This document shows, piece after piece, positions 32,171 through 40,174 of a stretch of DNA of 45,705 nt. The DNA comes from Candidatus Egerieousia equi (GTDB lineage: Bacteria; Bacteroidota; Bacteroidia; Bacteroidales; UBA932). The stretch's first letter is position 1. Each line of letters begins with the position of its first letter. The translations under genes were made by a program, and so were the position numbers. The notes beneath the pieces were generated by a model. The model made no database searches and was not told where the DNA came from. It saw only the letters and a program-made list of their open reading frames with translations. The stretch is taken from positions 1 through 45,705 of the forward strand of contig JAGHUC010000025.1 in NCBI GenBank assembly GCA_018065035.1. The letters run 5' to 3'.

Positions 32171-33349
32171 TTACAGTTTGAGCTTGATGTGGAGCTTGCC
32201 GAGGCACCAGGTTATGCCTATGATTGCAAGGCCGAAGACAAAGGAGCGGAGCAGGCCGGGTCCTCCGTAGCTGAATGTGTGAGGGTAGTGAAGTTCGAAT
32301 GCGCTCATCACCGCGTACCATATTGATGGAAGCATGTATGCAGTAAGGGTTGCAGTGCCGGCAGGTTTCATGAAATCAGCCCAGGAAGTCTTTCCTTTTA
32401 TGTCACAGATCCAGTACAGGAAGGCAAGGACAGGGAAGAAGATTGCCAGTGAATAGAACAGCCATGACGGGGTTGCCTGCATCTTGGAGATGATCCATAT
32501 CTGATGGCTTGCAATCGCAAGGCAGAGCATGATGGCGGCAAGGAATACCATCGTAAGTGGAAAAGCATGCTTCTTGTAGGATGGCGCGCTGTATTTCATA
32601 AGTGCAACCGAAGCTGCTGTTCCGGCCATTACAAATGCTGGATGTGTCCATCCGCCTGGATAGAAGTTCAGGAAAAGTGCATTGATTGACCAGTCCTTTG
32701 GTATGCATGGCAGTGTGTTGAGTATGCACAGCAGAGTAACGCCTCCCCATGCGAAAAGGGTATTTTTCAGACTGCCCTGAATGAAGATGTATATTATTGA
32801 GCAGATGCCGTACGCCCAGCCTATAAGGCCGAGAATGCCCCACCATCCGTGTGAAAAATGAATTCCGTTGAAATCCTTGTAAAGAACTATCGCCACGAGT
32901 GTGGCAGCTCCAATGAACTTGAGAGCCCGGTAAAGCCACTTCCTGCCGCCCTGAGCCTTTGGATAGGAGTTCCAGAGAAGGAAGTATGAGACCACAACCG
33001 CTATGGAAAGCAGATAGCGCGGAATGCCGCCTTCAGGAGCCTTGCCGTTCATAGAGAACAGACCCATTACTATCAGGAAGGCAGAGCGTTCTATCACGTG
33101 GAGAATGACCTTGGCATCGGTATCGCCTTTTTTCTTTCTGGCCGCAACCGAGAACGGGATTGACAGACCTACGCAGAAAAGGAAAGCGGGGAATACGAGG
33201 TCGGAGAATCCAAGCATGTCCTCAGTCATTGCCGCATGGTGCATCCAGTGAGGAATGCCTTCCATGCCTGCAAAATCGTTTACAAAGAGCATCATGAGCA
33301 TTGTGAATGCGCGGAAGATGTCAATAGTTTCTATTCTCGATGATTTCAT
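32171..33349 (-). CDS. DUF5009-like membrane acyltransferase family protein
   Basis: This is an inner-membrane protein with about ten to eleven hydrophobic helices, 392 residues from ATG 33349. The N-terminus R-I-E-T-I-D-I-F-R-A-F-T-M-L-M-M-L-F-V-N-D matches the start of the heparan-alpha-glucosaminide N-acetyltransferase/DUF5009 group, in which an R-x-x-S/T-x-D-x-x-R-G/A start precedes the first helix. The group moves acetyl groups across the membrane to sugars; the acceptor here is unknown. The frame is open to 33418, but those 23 extra residues are polar and unlike the family, so I use the internal ATG. It heads a leftward operon with the three transporters and is divergent from the CAT-like gene. 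Confidence 0.8.
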   Translation of the reverse strand: MKSSRIETIDIFRAFTMLMMLFVNDFAGMEGIPHWMHHAAMTEDMLGFSDLVFPAFLFCVGLSIPFSVAARKKKGDTDAKVILHVIERSAFLIVMGLFSMNGKAPEGGIPRYLLSIAVVVSYFLLWNSYPKAQGGRKWLYRALKFIGAATLVAIVLYKDFNGIHFSHGWWGILGLIGWAYGICSIIYIFIQGSLKNTLFAWGGVTLLCILNTLPCIPKDWSINALFLNFYPGGWTHPAFVMAGTAASVALMKYSAPSYKKHAFPLTMVFLAAIMLCLAIASHQIWIISKMQATPSWLFYSLAIFFPVLAFLYWICDIKGKTSWADFMKPAGTATLTAYMLPSIWYAVMSAFELHYPHTFSYGGPGLLRSFVFGLAIIGITWCLGKLHIKLKL

Positions 33350-33396
33350 TAAGCAGGCTTTTTGTTTATTCTCTACAAAATTGCGAAAATTATTGG

Positions 33397-33404
33397 TATT
33401 TTTG
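33397..33404 (+). promoter_or_regulatory. -7 element for the CAT-like acyltransferase gene
   Basis: TATTTTTG matches TAnnTTTG and lies 29 bases before the ATG at 33434. This supports that start over the longer open frame from 33362, which would begin upstream of the promoter. No -33 TTG is seen at 19-21 bases. Confidence 0.5.
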
Positions 33405-33433
33405 TGCTCGCATGTCAAAAATCATTGCTTCAA

Positions 33434-34060
33434 ATGTACGTTGATATCAAAGCGGAAGATAGCATTAGGGCCGATGCCTGCAAGTGGATGAACTCACCGG
33501 TTCCAATGGTAACGGTGTTCAAACGCTACAATGTAAGCCGTCCTGTACGCTACGCCCGCAGGAACGGTTACAGTTTCACGATGCTTATGTGCCACTGCAT
33601 TGGAAAAGCCGCGCAGGGCATTGAGGAGTTCTATCTGCTGCCCGTCAAAGGCGGAATCATGCGCAAGTATGACTCTTTGGCAATCAACATTGTGGTTGAG
33701 AACAGGAAAGGAGGGCTGAACCTCTGCGATATTCCTTACTCCAGCAACCTGGAGCAGTTCAACAACGATTATTGCAGGATTACCAGGCAGTGTGAGCAGG
33801 ATTGCATTGACCTGCTGTTGCCGGACAGAATGATAATCGGAACTTCAACAGTTCTTGGAACTGAGCTCGACGGTGTAGTTAATCAATATTCCGGTATCTG
33901 GAACAATCCGTTCATTTCCTGGAGCAGATACCACAAGGGATGGTTCAGGAAGACATTGATGATAAGCATGCAGTTCCATCACAGTCAGATGGACGGAAAA
34001 CAGGTCTGCAATTTCCTTGAAACCCTGAAAGGAATTCTTGACAGCCTACCAGGCCGATAG
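33434..34060 (+). CDS. CatA-like (chloramphenicol acetyltransferase-fold) acyltransferase
   Basis: This 208-residue protein is the usual size for type A chloramphenicol acetyltransferases. The catalytic motif is H183-S-Q-M-D187-G inside M-Q-F-H-H-S-Q-M-D-G, the CAT H-x-x-x-D-G signature. Other family features are Y-S-F-T-M-L-M-C-H-C-I-G-K-A-A near the N-terminal third and N-P-F-I-S-W-S-R-Y before the active site. Bacteroidales often carry such housekeeping homologues with unknown acceptors, so this is not evidence of chloramphenicol resistance. The start at 33434 agrees with the promoter position. Its stop lies 44 bases before the next gene, separated by a short tandem repeat. Confidence 0.82.
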   Translation: MYVDIKAEDSIRADACKWMNSPVPMVTVFKRYNVSRPVRYARRNGYSFTMLMCHCIGKAAQGIEEFYLLPVKGGIMRKYDSLAINIVVENRKGGLNLCDIPYSSNLEQFNNDYCRITRQCEQDCIDLLLPDRMIIGTSTVLGTELDGVVNQYSGIWNNPFISWSRYHKGWFRKTLMISMQFHHSQMDGKQVCNFLETLKGILDSLPGR

Positions 34061-34098
34061 TAACGAATAATAAAGAAAATAACGAATAATAAAGAATA
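34061..34098. repeat. Two-copy 19-bp tandem repeat between the CAT-like and ypfJ genes
   Basis: The unit TAACGAATAATAAAGAAAA (34061-34079) is repeated at 34080-34098 with one change near its end (A to T). It starts directly after the TAG of the CAT-like gene and supplies in-frame TAA stops. It ends six bases before the ypfJ ATG, so it forms the A-rich translation-initiation region of that gene. Confidence 0.85.
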
Positions 34099-34104
34099 AT
34101 CAGT

Positions 34105-34980
34105 ATGAGACTTGACGGAAGACGTGAAAGTACAAATGTTGATGACCGCAGAGGCCGTTCATCAATGAAGAAAGCCGGTGGACTGGGACTCGGCGGACTT
34201 ATCCTTGTTGGAATCATAAGCCTGATAATGGGCGGTAATCCTCTTGATGTAATACAGCAGGTAGGAACCATGGACCAGAGTTCAGCCTACACAACGGAGG
34301 AGAATGTGGATTATACACCATCGGCTGAGGAAGAGGAACTGGCTCTGTTTGCAAAAAGGATTCTTGCAGGCACCGAGGATGTATGGACTGCAATCTTTGC
34401 AAAATACGGCAAGACATACCAGCCACCGAAACTCGTCCTTTTCACAGACGCTGTGCAGTCAGGATGTGGCGGTGCCACTTCACAGAGCGGTCCTTTCTAC
34501 TGCAGCGCCGACCAGTGCGTTTATCTTGACCTTTCATTCTTCTCTTCAATGAAGCAGCAGATTGGTGCCGACGGAGATTTCGCATACGCATACGTGATTG
34601 CACATGAGGTTGGCCATCACGTTCAGTATCTGCTTGGAATCCTTGATCAGGCACATCAGCAGATGAGGCAGGTGAGCCAGACTGAAAGCAACAAAATCAG
34701 CGTGAGACTCGAACTTCAGGCGGACTTCTTTGCAGGAGTATGGGCGCATCACGATAATGCAATGTTCGGTTCCCTTGAGGAAGGTGACATTGATGAGGGC
34801 ATGGCGGTTGCTTCAAAGATAGGTGACGATTATCTTCAGAAGAAAGCTTACGGACGTACGGTCCCTGATTCTTTCAACCACGGAACTTCCGAGCAGCGCG
34901 CACGCTGGCTCAAGAAAGGAATCGCAAGTGGCGACATAAATGATGGAGATACATTCTCTATCAATTATAACAGACTTTGA
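34105..34980 (+). CDS. ypfJ: YpfJ-family neutral zinc metallopeptidase
   Basis: This is a membrane-anchored putative zinc peptidase, 291 residues. The N-terminus is basic and polar (M-R-L-D-G-R-R-E-S, then D-R-R-G), followed by a Gly-rich single membrane segment (G-G-L-G-L-G-G-L-I-L-V-G-I), the standard YpfJ arrangement. The zincin motif is H167-E-V-G-H-H172, with a third ligand expected in L-E-L-Q-A-D-F-F-A-G-V-W downstream. C-A-G-type family features such as G-C-G-G-A-T-S-Q-S-G-P-F-Y-C are present before it. Physiological substrates are unknown. It may be co-transcribed with the CAT-like gene; the two are 44 bases apart in the same direction. Confidence 0.92.
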   Translation: MRLDGRRESTNVDDRRGRSSMKKAGGLGLGGLILVGIISLIMGGNPLDVIQQVGTMDQSSAYTTEENVDYTPSAEEEELALFAKRILAGTEDVWTAIFAKYGKTYQPPKLVLFTDAVQSGCGGATSQSGPFYCSADQCVYLDLSFFSSMKQQIGADGDFAYAYVIAHEVGHHVQYLLGILDQAHQQMRQVSQTESNKISVRLELQADFFAGVWAHHDNAMFGSLEEGDIDEGMAVASKIGDDYLQKKAYGRTVPDSFNHGTSEQRARWLKKGIASGDINDGDTFSINYNRL

Positions 34981-34981
34981 T

Positions 34982-35965
34982 TCAATTCTCCATATGAACG
35001 GATAACTGAGGGAATGGGAACTTCACACCGTTTCTTGGCAGTTCCTCATATATCTTCTCGTTAAGAACATAGAAAACATCCCAGTAATCCTTTGTGTTCA
35101 CCCAGAGACGTAGTATGAAATTCACGCTGCTGGGCCCAAGTGAAGCAATTGATACGAATGGGTTGGCAACAGGTGCGGCCTTTGGCGCATCTTCAGTGCT
35201 TTTCAGAATCCTGTCATCGGAAGCGGCAATGCCGTATAACAGTGACTTCACCAGTTCTGCATCGTTCCCATATTCCACTGCTACTGTCATGTCAATTCTT
35301 CTGAAGGGCATTGCGGAATAATTGTTCACGGTTCCGTTCTGCAGAGGTCCGTTCGGAAGAATGATCACACGGTTGTCGATTGTAACTATCTTGGTGGAGG
35401 AAATGTTCATTTCAAGCACGCTTCCTTCATAATTCATGGCCTCAATGTAATCACCTACCTTGAAGGGCTTGAAAATCAGAATTATGAGTCCGCCAGCAAA
35501 ATTTTGCATTGTGCCGCTCATTGCCATACCTATAGCCACGCCGCCACCTGCAAGCAGTGCTGCCAGAGACGTTGTTTCCACACCAAGGGTTCCAATGGCA
35601 ATTATGATTACAATTATCCATAGCATTGCGGTAACAACGCTGGTTACAAAGGATATCACAGCAGGCTCGGCCTTCTTCCTGGAAAGAAATTTCCTGATGA
35701 AACCTTTAATGACACGTATGAGCCATGCGCCGATGAAATATATGACAATTGCAGCCAGCAGTTTGATTCCGAACTGGATGAATTTGTCCAGAATTGACAT
35801 TACAAGCTGGTCAGCAGGAGTGCTGGAAACCGAATTTATTGAAGAAATCAAATGTTTTTCAATATCGGTTTTGCCGGTAGTGTCCAGAAAAATTGTTTTC
35901 AATGAATCAGCCGCCACAAGCTTTCCATTGTTGGCAGCCAGTATGATATTTGCGAATCCTGACAT
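34982..35965 (-). CDS. MscS-family mechanosensitive ion channel
   Basis: This is a small-conductance mechanosensitive channel subunit, 327 residues. After a polar N-terminal region come two membrane helices (about 70-92 and 104-130). The pore-lining helix is rich in Gly and Ala (A-A-L-L-A-G-G-G-V-A-I-G-M-A), followed by the conserved Q-N-F-A-G-G-L-I-I-L, K-P-F-K-V-G-D-Y-I and the cytosolic beta domain (I-L-P-N-G-P-L). It probably releases solutes on osmotic downshock. It converges with ypfJ (stops two bases apart) and is divergent from the second HAD gene. Confidence 0.92.
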   Translation of the reverse strand: MSGFANIILAANNGKLVAADSLKTIFLDTTGKTDIEKHLISSINSVSSTPADQLVMSILDKFIQFGIKLLAAIVIYFIGAWLIRVIKGFIRKFLSRKKAEPAVISFVTSVVTAMLWIIVIIIAIGTLGVETTSLAALLAGGGVAIGMAMSGTMQNFAGGLIILIFKPFKVGDYIEAMNYEGSVLEMNISSTKIVTIDNRVIILPNGPLQNGTVNNYSAMPFRRIDMTVAVEYGNDAELVKSLLYGIAASDDRILKSTEDAPKAAPVANPFVSIASLGPSSVNFILRLWVNTKDYWDVFYVLNEKIYEELPRNGVKFPFPQLSVHMEN

Positions 35966-36003
35966 ACAGATATTAGTACTGTTTTCATTAGCACAGCACG
36001 ATA

Positions 36004-36011
36004 CAAAAATA
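36004..36011 (-). promoter_or_regulatory. -7 element for the MscS gene
   Basis: The minus strand reads TATTTTTG (TAnnTTTG), 38 bases upstream of the ATG at 35965. No -33 TTG is visible at normal spacing. Confidence 0.45.
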
Positions 36012-36019
36012 GTGAATTG

Positions 36020-36049
36020 TTGCGAATATTTTTAAAGATAGTAATTTTG
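36020..36049 (+). promoter_or_regulatory. Complete Bacteroidota-type promoter for the second HAD gene
   Basis: TTG at 36020-36022 and TAATTTTG at 36042-36049 are separated by 19 bases, matching the phylum consensus of -33 TTG and -7 TAnnTTTG. The predicted start of transcription is about 15 bases before the ATG at 36071, which excludes the longer frame that opens at 36017. Confidence 0.7.
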
Positions 36050-36070
36050 CAGTCCGAAAACTCAGAGATA

Positions 36071-36676
36071 ATGATAAAGACTATTGTATTCGACTTTGGC
36101 AAAGTGCTCGTAGATTACGAATTCGACCATTTCCTTGTTCCTTTGTTCAAGGGGGATGTCCAGGAGGTGGAGAAATTCAAGGCTGTGATGTGCAACGAGG
36201 AGTTCGTTCTGAGAATGGACAAGGGTGAGACTTCCTTTGAGGATCTCATTGCAGAGAAGCAGACGGAATATCCGCAATGGAACTATGAACTGCAGGAATT
36301 CCGCGACAGGCAGATAGAGATCATCACAGAGGAGATACCTGGAATGCGTTCACTTATTCACAGACTCAGGGCCGCAGGCTACGGAATCTACGGCCTTACA
36401 AACTGGTGCAACAACGTTTATGAAGTCATAGAGAAGTTCGATATCCTCCAGCTTATGGATGACAGACTCATATCTTCTGAAGAAAAACTGATAAAGCCTC
36501 ACGTGGACATTTACCGGCGTTTCTGTGATAAATTCGGATTCAAGGCCGAGGAATGCGTGTTCACTGATGATAAGCTCAGCAACATTCTTGGAGCACGTCA
36601 GGCAGGAATGCACGCCATACAGTTCTTCAACGCCGCTCAGTTCGAGCAGGAATTGAAACAGTTGATCAGCTTTTAA
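36071..36676 (+). CDS. HAD-IA phosphatase, YihX-like
   Basis: This is a soluble sugar-phosphate-type phosphatase of 201 residues. Motif I is D8-F-G-K-V-L: the nucleophile is present, and the second Asp of the usual DxD is Gly, as in the YihX/epoxide-hydrolase-N-like D-[FL]-G-[GN]-V subgroup. G-L-T-N-W is motif II, E-K-L-I-K-P-H gives the motif III Lys, and F-T-D-D-K-L-S-N is motif IV. YihX of E. coli acts on glucose-1-phosphate; the substrate here is not known. The start is fixed by the promoter at 36020-36049. Its stop overlaps the stop of the convergent transglutaminase-like gene by four bases. Confidence 0.87.
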   Translation: MIKTIVFDFGKVLVDYEFDHFLVPLFKGDVQEVEKFKAVMCNEEFVLRMDKGETSFEDLIAEKQTEYPQWNYELQEFRDRQIEIITEEIPGMRSLIHRLRAAGYGIYGLTNWCNNVYEVIEKFDILQLMDDRLISSEEKLIKPHVDIYRRFCDKFGFKAEECVFTDDKLSNILGARQAGMHAIQFFNAAQFEQELKQLISF

Positions 36677-39543
36677 TTTCCTGCCTGCGCCAGAACTTTG
36701 AGCAATTGTGACTCAAGCGAGGTGTTATATCCCTGTGAGAAATAAATTATTCGTCCGAAACTGTCCGCAACAACAATGAGCGGAAGATTCGCGCTGTTGC
36801 TGTGCATTCCGTATTTTATCATTGATGCAATCCTGCCATCAATGTCTGTTCCGAACACAACATTTTCAAGACCTTGCGGCCTGGATTTTTCAGGAAGAAT
36901 TCCATTTTCACCCTTTGCGCTGCTGCCCAGAACAATCACCTTCCTGCCCCAATCATTGATGGCCTGAGCCATTGCGCTCATCTGCTGCGCCGCATGAATG
37001 CTTGGCTCATTGTGTGAGGCGAATACACAAAGCATGAAATAACCGCGGCCTGTAGCGGAAAGAATGCTGCATTCCTGAGCATTTTCGGGCAGGAAGCGCT
37101 GCTCCGCATCCAGACTGCCTATCACCGCAAGCTTGGAATTATTGCTGCGCAGGACAACAGGAATCTTTATGCTTGAACCAGCATTTATGTTGAAGAATTC
37201 AAGATGAGCAAGCACGCTTCCATCGGCCATCCTGTTTCCGCTGGTCATCAGATAATAGCCTTCATTCAAATCATTTACAGGGACAACTGTCTCATTCTCA
37301 TTGAACTCACACAAATGAGCCGTTCCATCATATATTTGCGACAGAGTGTAGTGCTTGTAATACTCAGCCATCTTCAAAGGACTGCCGCCGGCATTGTATG
37401 AAGTTTGAAGGCGGCCTTTCGCTGAAACCTCCTGTGTGCCTGAATCAAAATCCACATCAACCCAGGACCCGTCCTCAAGCCTGTACTGTGCAGAGGAAGT
37501 GACCTCATCAATCCTTGCTGCAAAGCCCAGAGTCCTGCACATTGCAACAAAGAAGATTCTGCGTGAAGGCCTGTCGGACATTCTGCTTTCCCACACGGCG
37601 ATAGGTGGAATTCTCAGTTCCTGAGGATTCCTTGAATCAACAATCCTAATGCTGTCCTTCACCCACCTGACAACCTGAGCAGGGGAGCGGAGGCTGTCAA
37701 CCAGACCTGAATTGAGTATGGCGCATCTATAAGGAAGAAGCATCTCCAGTTCAACACGTGGTGATACGATGTACTTATCTTCCATTACATTGTGTATTCT
37801 TGTAATGATTCTCTTTGCTCTCGGAGGCAGTGAATCGTTCTTTGAATCCCTGCCTTTGAAGACTCTTCCTGTATTCTCAACAGCCTTGTCCACCAGCCAG
37901 TCCTCCTTTGCCTGAATAGTGTCCATAAGCCTGTCGTACTGATGCTTGAGTTTGCCCACCCTGCTGTCCGGAGGTATTATTGTATTCTTGGCCTTTGAAA
38001 CGAACGATTTCACTTTCCTGGCCTGTTTCCCAGCCCAGTTCGTTATTTTCCTGCCAGAGCTCTGCTTTGTGGTATCAACATTGTCGTCCAGTTCATCGGC
38101 TGCAAGATCGGTCCTTGACATTACACTGCCGGAGGTGATGGTTATGACTTTGGACGCGATTTTTCTTGTTATGTGAGCATATTTCTTTACAGTGTCAATC
38201 CTGTTATGGAACCTGTCCTCCCTGGATACAACGCTGTCTTCAAGAACAGTGATCCTTGAAGTGTCATACTGTCTGATTCTCGTCCTGAAAAGAATTGCCA
38301 GACCTTCCTCGGTGTCCTCAAGCACTTCAGGGCTTACGTCAATTTCATCTTTCTTTGTCAGGAAATATGCAGAGACATCGGTCTTCGGATGTTCCCTTGC
38401 CTCACGTATTGCGTTACCTTCTTCAAGACGCTTTGCGTTCAGCGCAATCTGTTCCTCGCTTGCCTTGCTTGGAAGCGGCTTCTCCACAGGCGGCACAATG
38501 TCAAGGTCCATGCTGTACTTCTTGCCGAAAGTCTTGTCAAGAACCAGTTCTGCAGAGTCAGCGGATGCCACAGCAATGCCGAATCTGTCATCCTTGGAAG
38601 CCCAGACTTCTATGTCTCCCAGCCCTGTTTCAAGAGAAGCCTGGCCCTTTTCGTCGGTCCTGTACTTTGCAACAGTGTAGAATTCAGCGTAATTGTAAAT
38701 CTTGAATTCAAGATTCGCATCAGGAACTGCATTGCCTGTGCTGTCCTTCACCGTAACGGTCACTCTTCTGGTAGGAACATAGTTCCTTATAACGTTTATT
38801 TCAGTATAAACGGGAGTTCTGGAAATGACATCCTCAGGTCCGTCATAATTTCCGAAGGCCTTTGTGTGCAGCAGCATTGCCCTTGAAACCGATGAATTGA
38901 ACCATCCCATGTCAAGCACCGGTTCAGGCTCGCAGGCTCCCATGAAATGCCATGCGCCGTTCACATATACTTCAACCCAGGCGTGGTTGTCATCGGTGTG
39001 AGCCCATCGCGGTGTATAAACCTGACGGGCCGGAAGACCTGCCGCCCTCAGGGCTGAGACTGCCAGAACCGATTCCTCTCCGCAACGGCCAAGACCTGAT
39101 CTGATGGAAGCCATTGGCCCCAGAGTCCTGCCGTCGGACGGTATGTATGTCATCCTCTCCTGGCACCAGTGGTTTATTTCCAGGGCGGCCTGCTCCATTG
39201 TCATGCCTTTCACACGCTCGCACAGACTGTCTGCATATACCAGCCTGAAATCATCAAGATTCTCATTGTTCACCCTTACCGGCAGTACGAAATGCCTGAA
39301 CTCCCTCTCTGGAATGTCCCATTTCATCCTTTTCCTGACTTCGAGAGTCTTGGCAACATTCTGCTCCCAGTACGCGCGTGGATACACCAGACTGTCAGGC
39401 AGAGGCATAGACCCGTACAGGAACTGCACATAATCAGCCTCCCTTTCCTTTTCATTCCTGCACCCCGATAGTGCTGTAAATAAAGTTGCCAGTGCAACCA
39501 GTATCAGGATTATCTTTGACTTGCTGCTATTCATTCCTTTCAT
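36673..39543 (-). CDS. Lipoprotein with transglutaminase-like domain and CXXC-less thioredoxin-like C-terminus (956 aa)
   Basis: The N-terminus is a lipoprotein signal with lipobox L-S-G-C (Cys28). The transglutaminase-core domain (about 90-215) has the catalytic Cys154 in L-G-R-C-G-E-E-S, His187 in D-D-N-H-A-W-V-E-V and an acidic residue in G-A-C-E-P-E-P (about 205). An Ig-like beta segment follows (V-T-V-T-V-K-D-S-T-G-N-A-V-P), then a long mixed region, a second W-V-D-V-D-F-D-S-G segment, and a final 130 residues resembling a thioredoxin/TlpA fold (F-M-L-C-V-F-A-S-H-N-E-P-S). The CXXC redox pair is replaced there by H-N-E-P. It probably acts at the cell surface or in the periplasm as a peptidase or cross-linking enzyme. 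Its ATG overlaps the cutC stop (TAATG). Confidence 0.8.
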   Translation of the reverse strand: MKGMNSSKSKIILILVALATLFTALSGCRNEKEREADYVQFLYGSMPLPDSLVYPRAYWEQNVAKTLEVRKRMKWDIPEREFRHFVLPVRVNNENLDDFRLVYADSLCERVKGMTMEQAALEINHWCQERMTYIPSDGRTLGPMASIRSGLGRCGEESVLAVSALRAAGLPARQVYTPRWAHTDDNHAWVEVYVNGAWHFMGACEPEPVLDMGWFNSSVSRAMLLHTKAFGNYDGPEDVISRTPVYTEINVIRNYVPTRRVTVTVKDSTGNAVPDANLEFKIYNYAEFYTVAKYRTDEKGQASLETGLGDIEVWASKDDRFGIAVASADSAELVLDKTFGKKYSMDLDIVPPVEKPLPSKASEEQIALNAKRLEEGNAIREAREHPKTDVSAYFLTKKDEIDVSPEVLEDTEEGLAILFRTRIRQYDTSRITVLEDSVVSREDRFHNRIDTVKKYAHITRKIASKVITITSGSVMSRTDLAADELDDNVDTTKQSSGRKITNWAGKQARKVKSFVSKAKNTIIPPDSRVGKLKHQYDRLMDTIQAKEDWLVDKAVENTGRVFKGRDSKNDSLPPRAKRIITRIHNVMEDKYIVSPRVELEMLLPYRCAILNSGLVDSLRSPAQVVRWVKDSIRIVDSRNPQELRIPPIAVWESRMSDRPSRRIFFVAMCRTLGFAARIDEVTSSAQYRLEDGSWVDVDFDSGTQEVSAKGRLQTSYNAGGSPLKMAEYYKHYTLSQIYDGTAHLCEFNENETVVPVNDLNEGYYLMTSGNRMADGSVLAHLEFFNINAGSSIKIPVVLRSNNSKLAVIGSLDAEQRFLPENAQECSILSATGRGYFMLCVFASHNEPSIHAAQQMSAMAQAINDWGRKVIVLGSSAKGENGILPEKSRPQGLENVVFGTDIDGRIASMIKYGMHSNSANLPLIVVADSFGRIIYFSQGYNTSLESQLLKVLAQAGN

Positions 39544-40169
39544 TATTTTTTGTTGGCGGCAAGGCGGGTGCCGTGGAATTCGCGGGCACCGGTGGCTGCG
39601 GCCAGACTGTTTATGTTTTCAGGGGTTACGCCCGAACCGGGCATTATGATTATACGGCCTGCGGCCTGTTTTACAAGTTCTGCAATCAGAGCCTGACCTT
39701 GTGGTGCCGTGTCCTGCAGACCGGAGGTGAGAAGCCTGTTGCATCCGAGTGAAATAATGTCCTCCAGTGCCTGCTGCGGATTGGAGCAGCGGTCAAAGGC
39801 TCTGTGGAAGGTGATGCTCATGCCTTGTGCTGCGGCAATCAGAAGCCGCATGGCTTCAAGATTGACCGAACCATCGGGGTGAAGTATGCCTATGACAACT
39901 CCGTTGACTCCCGCACTGCGGCAGAATTCTATATCTGATACCATCTGCTGTATTTCTTCGGCTGAATATACGAAGTTGCCACCACGAGGTCTTATGAGAA
40001 CATTCACAGGTATGCCGGTCTGGACTGCGGCAAGAATCAGGTTGTGCTCAGGCGTGACTCCGCCAATGGAAAGATCATGGCAGAGTTCTACTCTTGCGGC
40101 TCCGTTTTGCAGAGCCTCAAGAGCCTGTTCAGCACTCGTGCAGCATCTTTCCAGCACAAATTCATTCAT
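39543..40169 (-). CDS. cutC: CutC-family protein, short C-terminus
   Basis: This is a TIM-barrel protein historically linked to copper homeostasis, 208 residues. Matches are C-C-T-S-A-E-Q-A, G-A-A-R-V-E-L-C, G-G-V-T-P (about 36-40), V-L-I-R-P-R-G-G-N-F-V-Y-S, G-V-V-I-G-I-L, F-H-R-A-F-D and L-L-T-S-G. The usual closing region after A-R-E-F-H is cut to about ten residues, so it lacks roughly 30-40 residues compared with E. coli CutC, including the terminal helix. It lies five bases after glsA and overlaps the next gene by one base (TAATG). Copper as ligand is not established for the family. Confidence 0.85.
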   Translation of the reverse strand: MNEFVLERCCTSAEQALEALQNGAARVELCHDLSIGGVTPEHNLILAAVQTGIPVNVLIRPRGGNFVYSAEEIQQMVSDIEFCRSAGVNGVVIGILHPDGSVNLEAMRLLIAAAQGMSITFHRAFDRCSNPQQALEDIISLGCNRLLTSGLQDTAPQGQALIAELVKQAAGRIIIMPGSGVTPENINSLAAATGAREFHGTRLAANKK

Positions 40170-40174
40170 AATAG

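Noticed and set aside
33434-34060. Chloramphenicol resistance determinant
   Set aside because: The CAT fold and H-x-x-x-D-G are present, but it sits among housekeeping genes with no mobile element, and such homologues often act on other acceptors.
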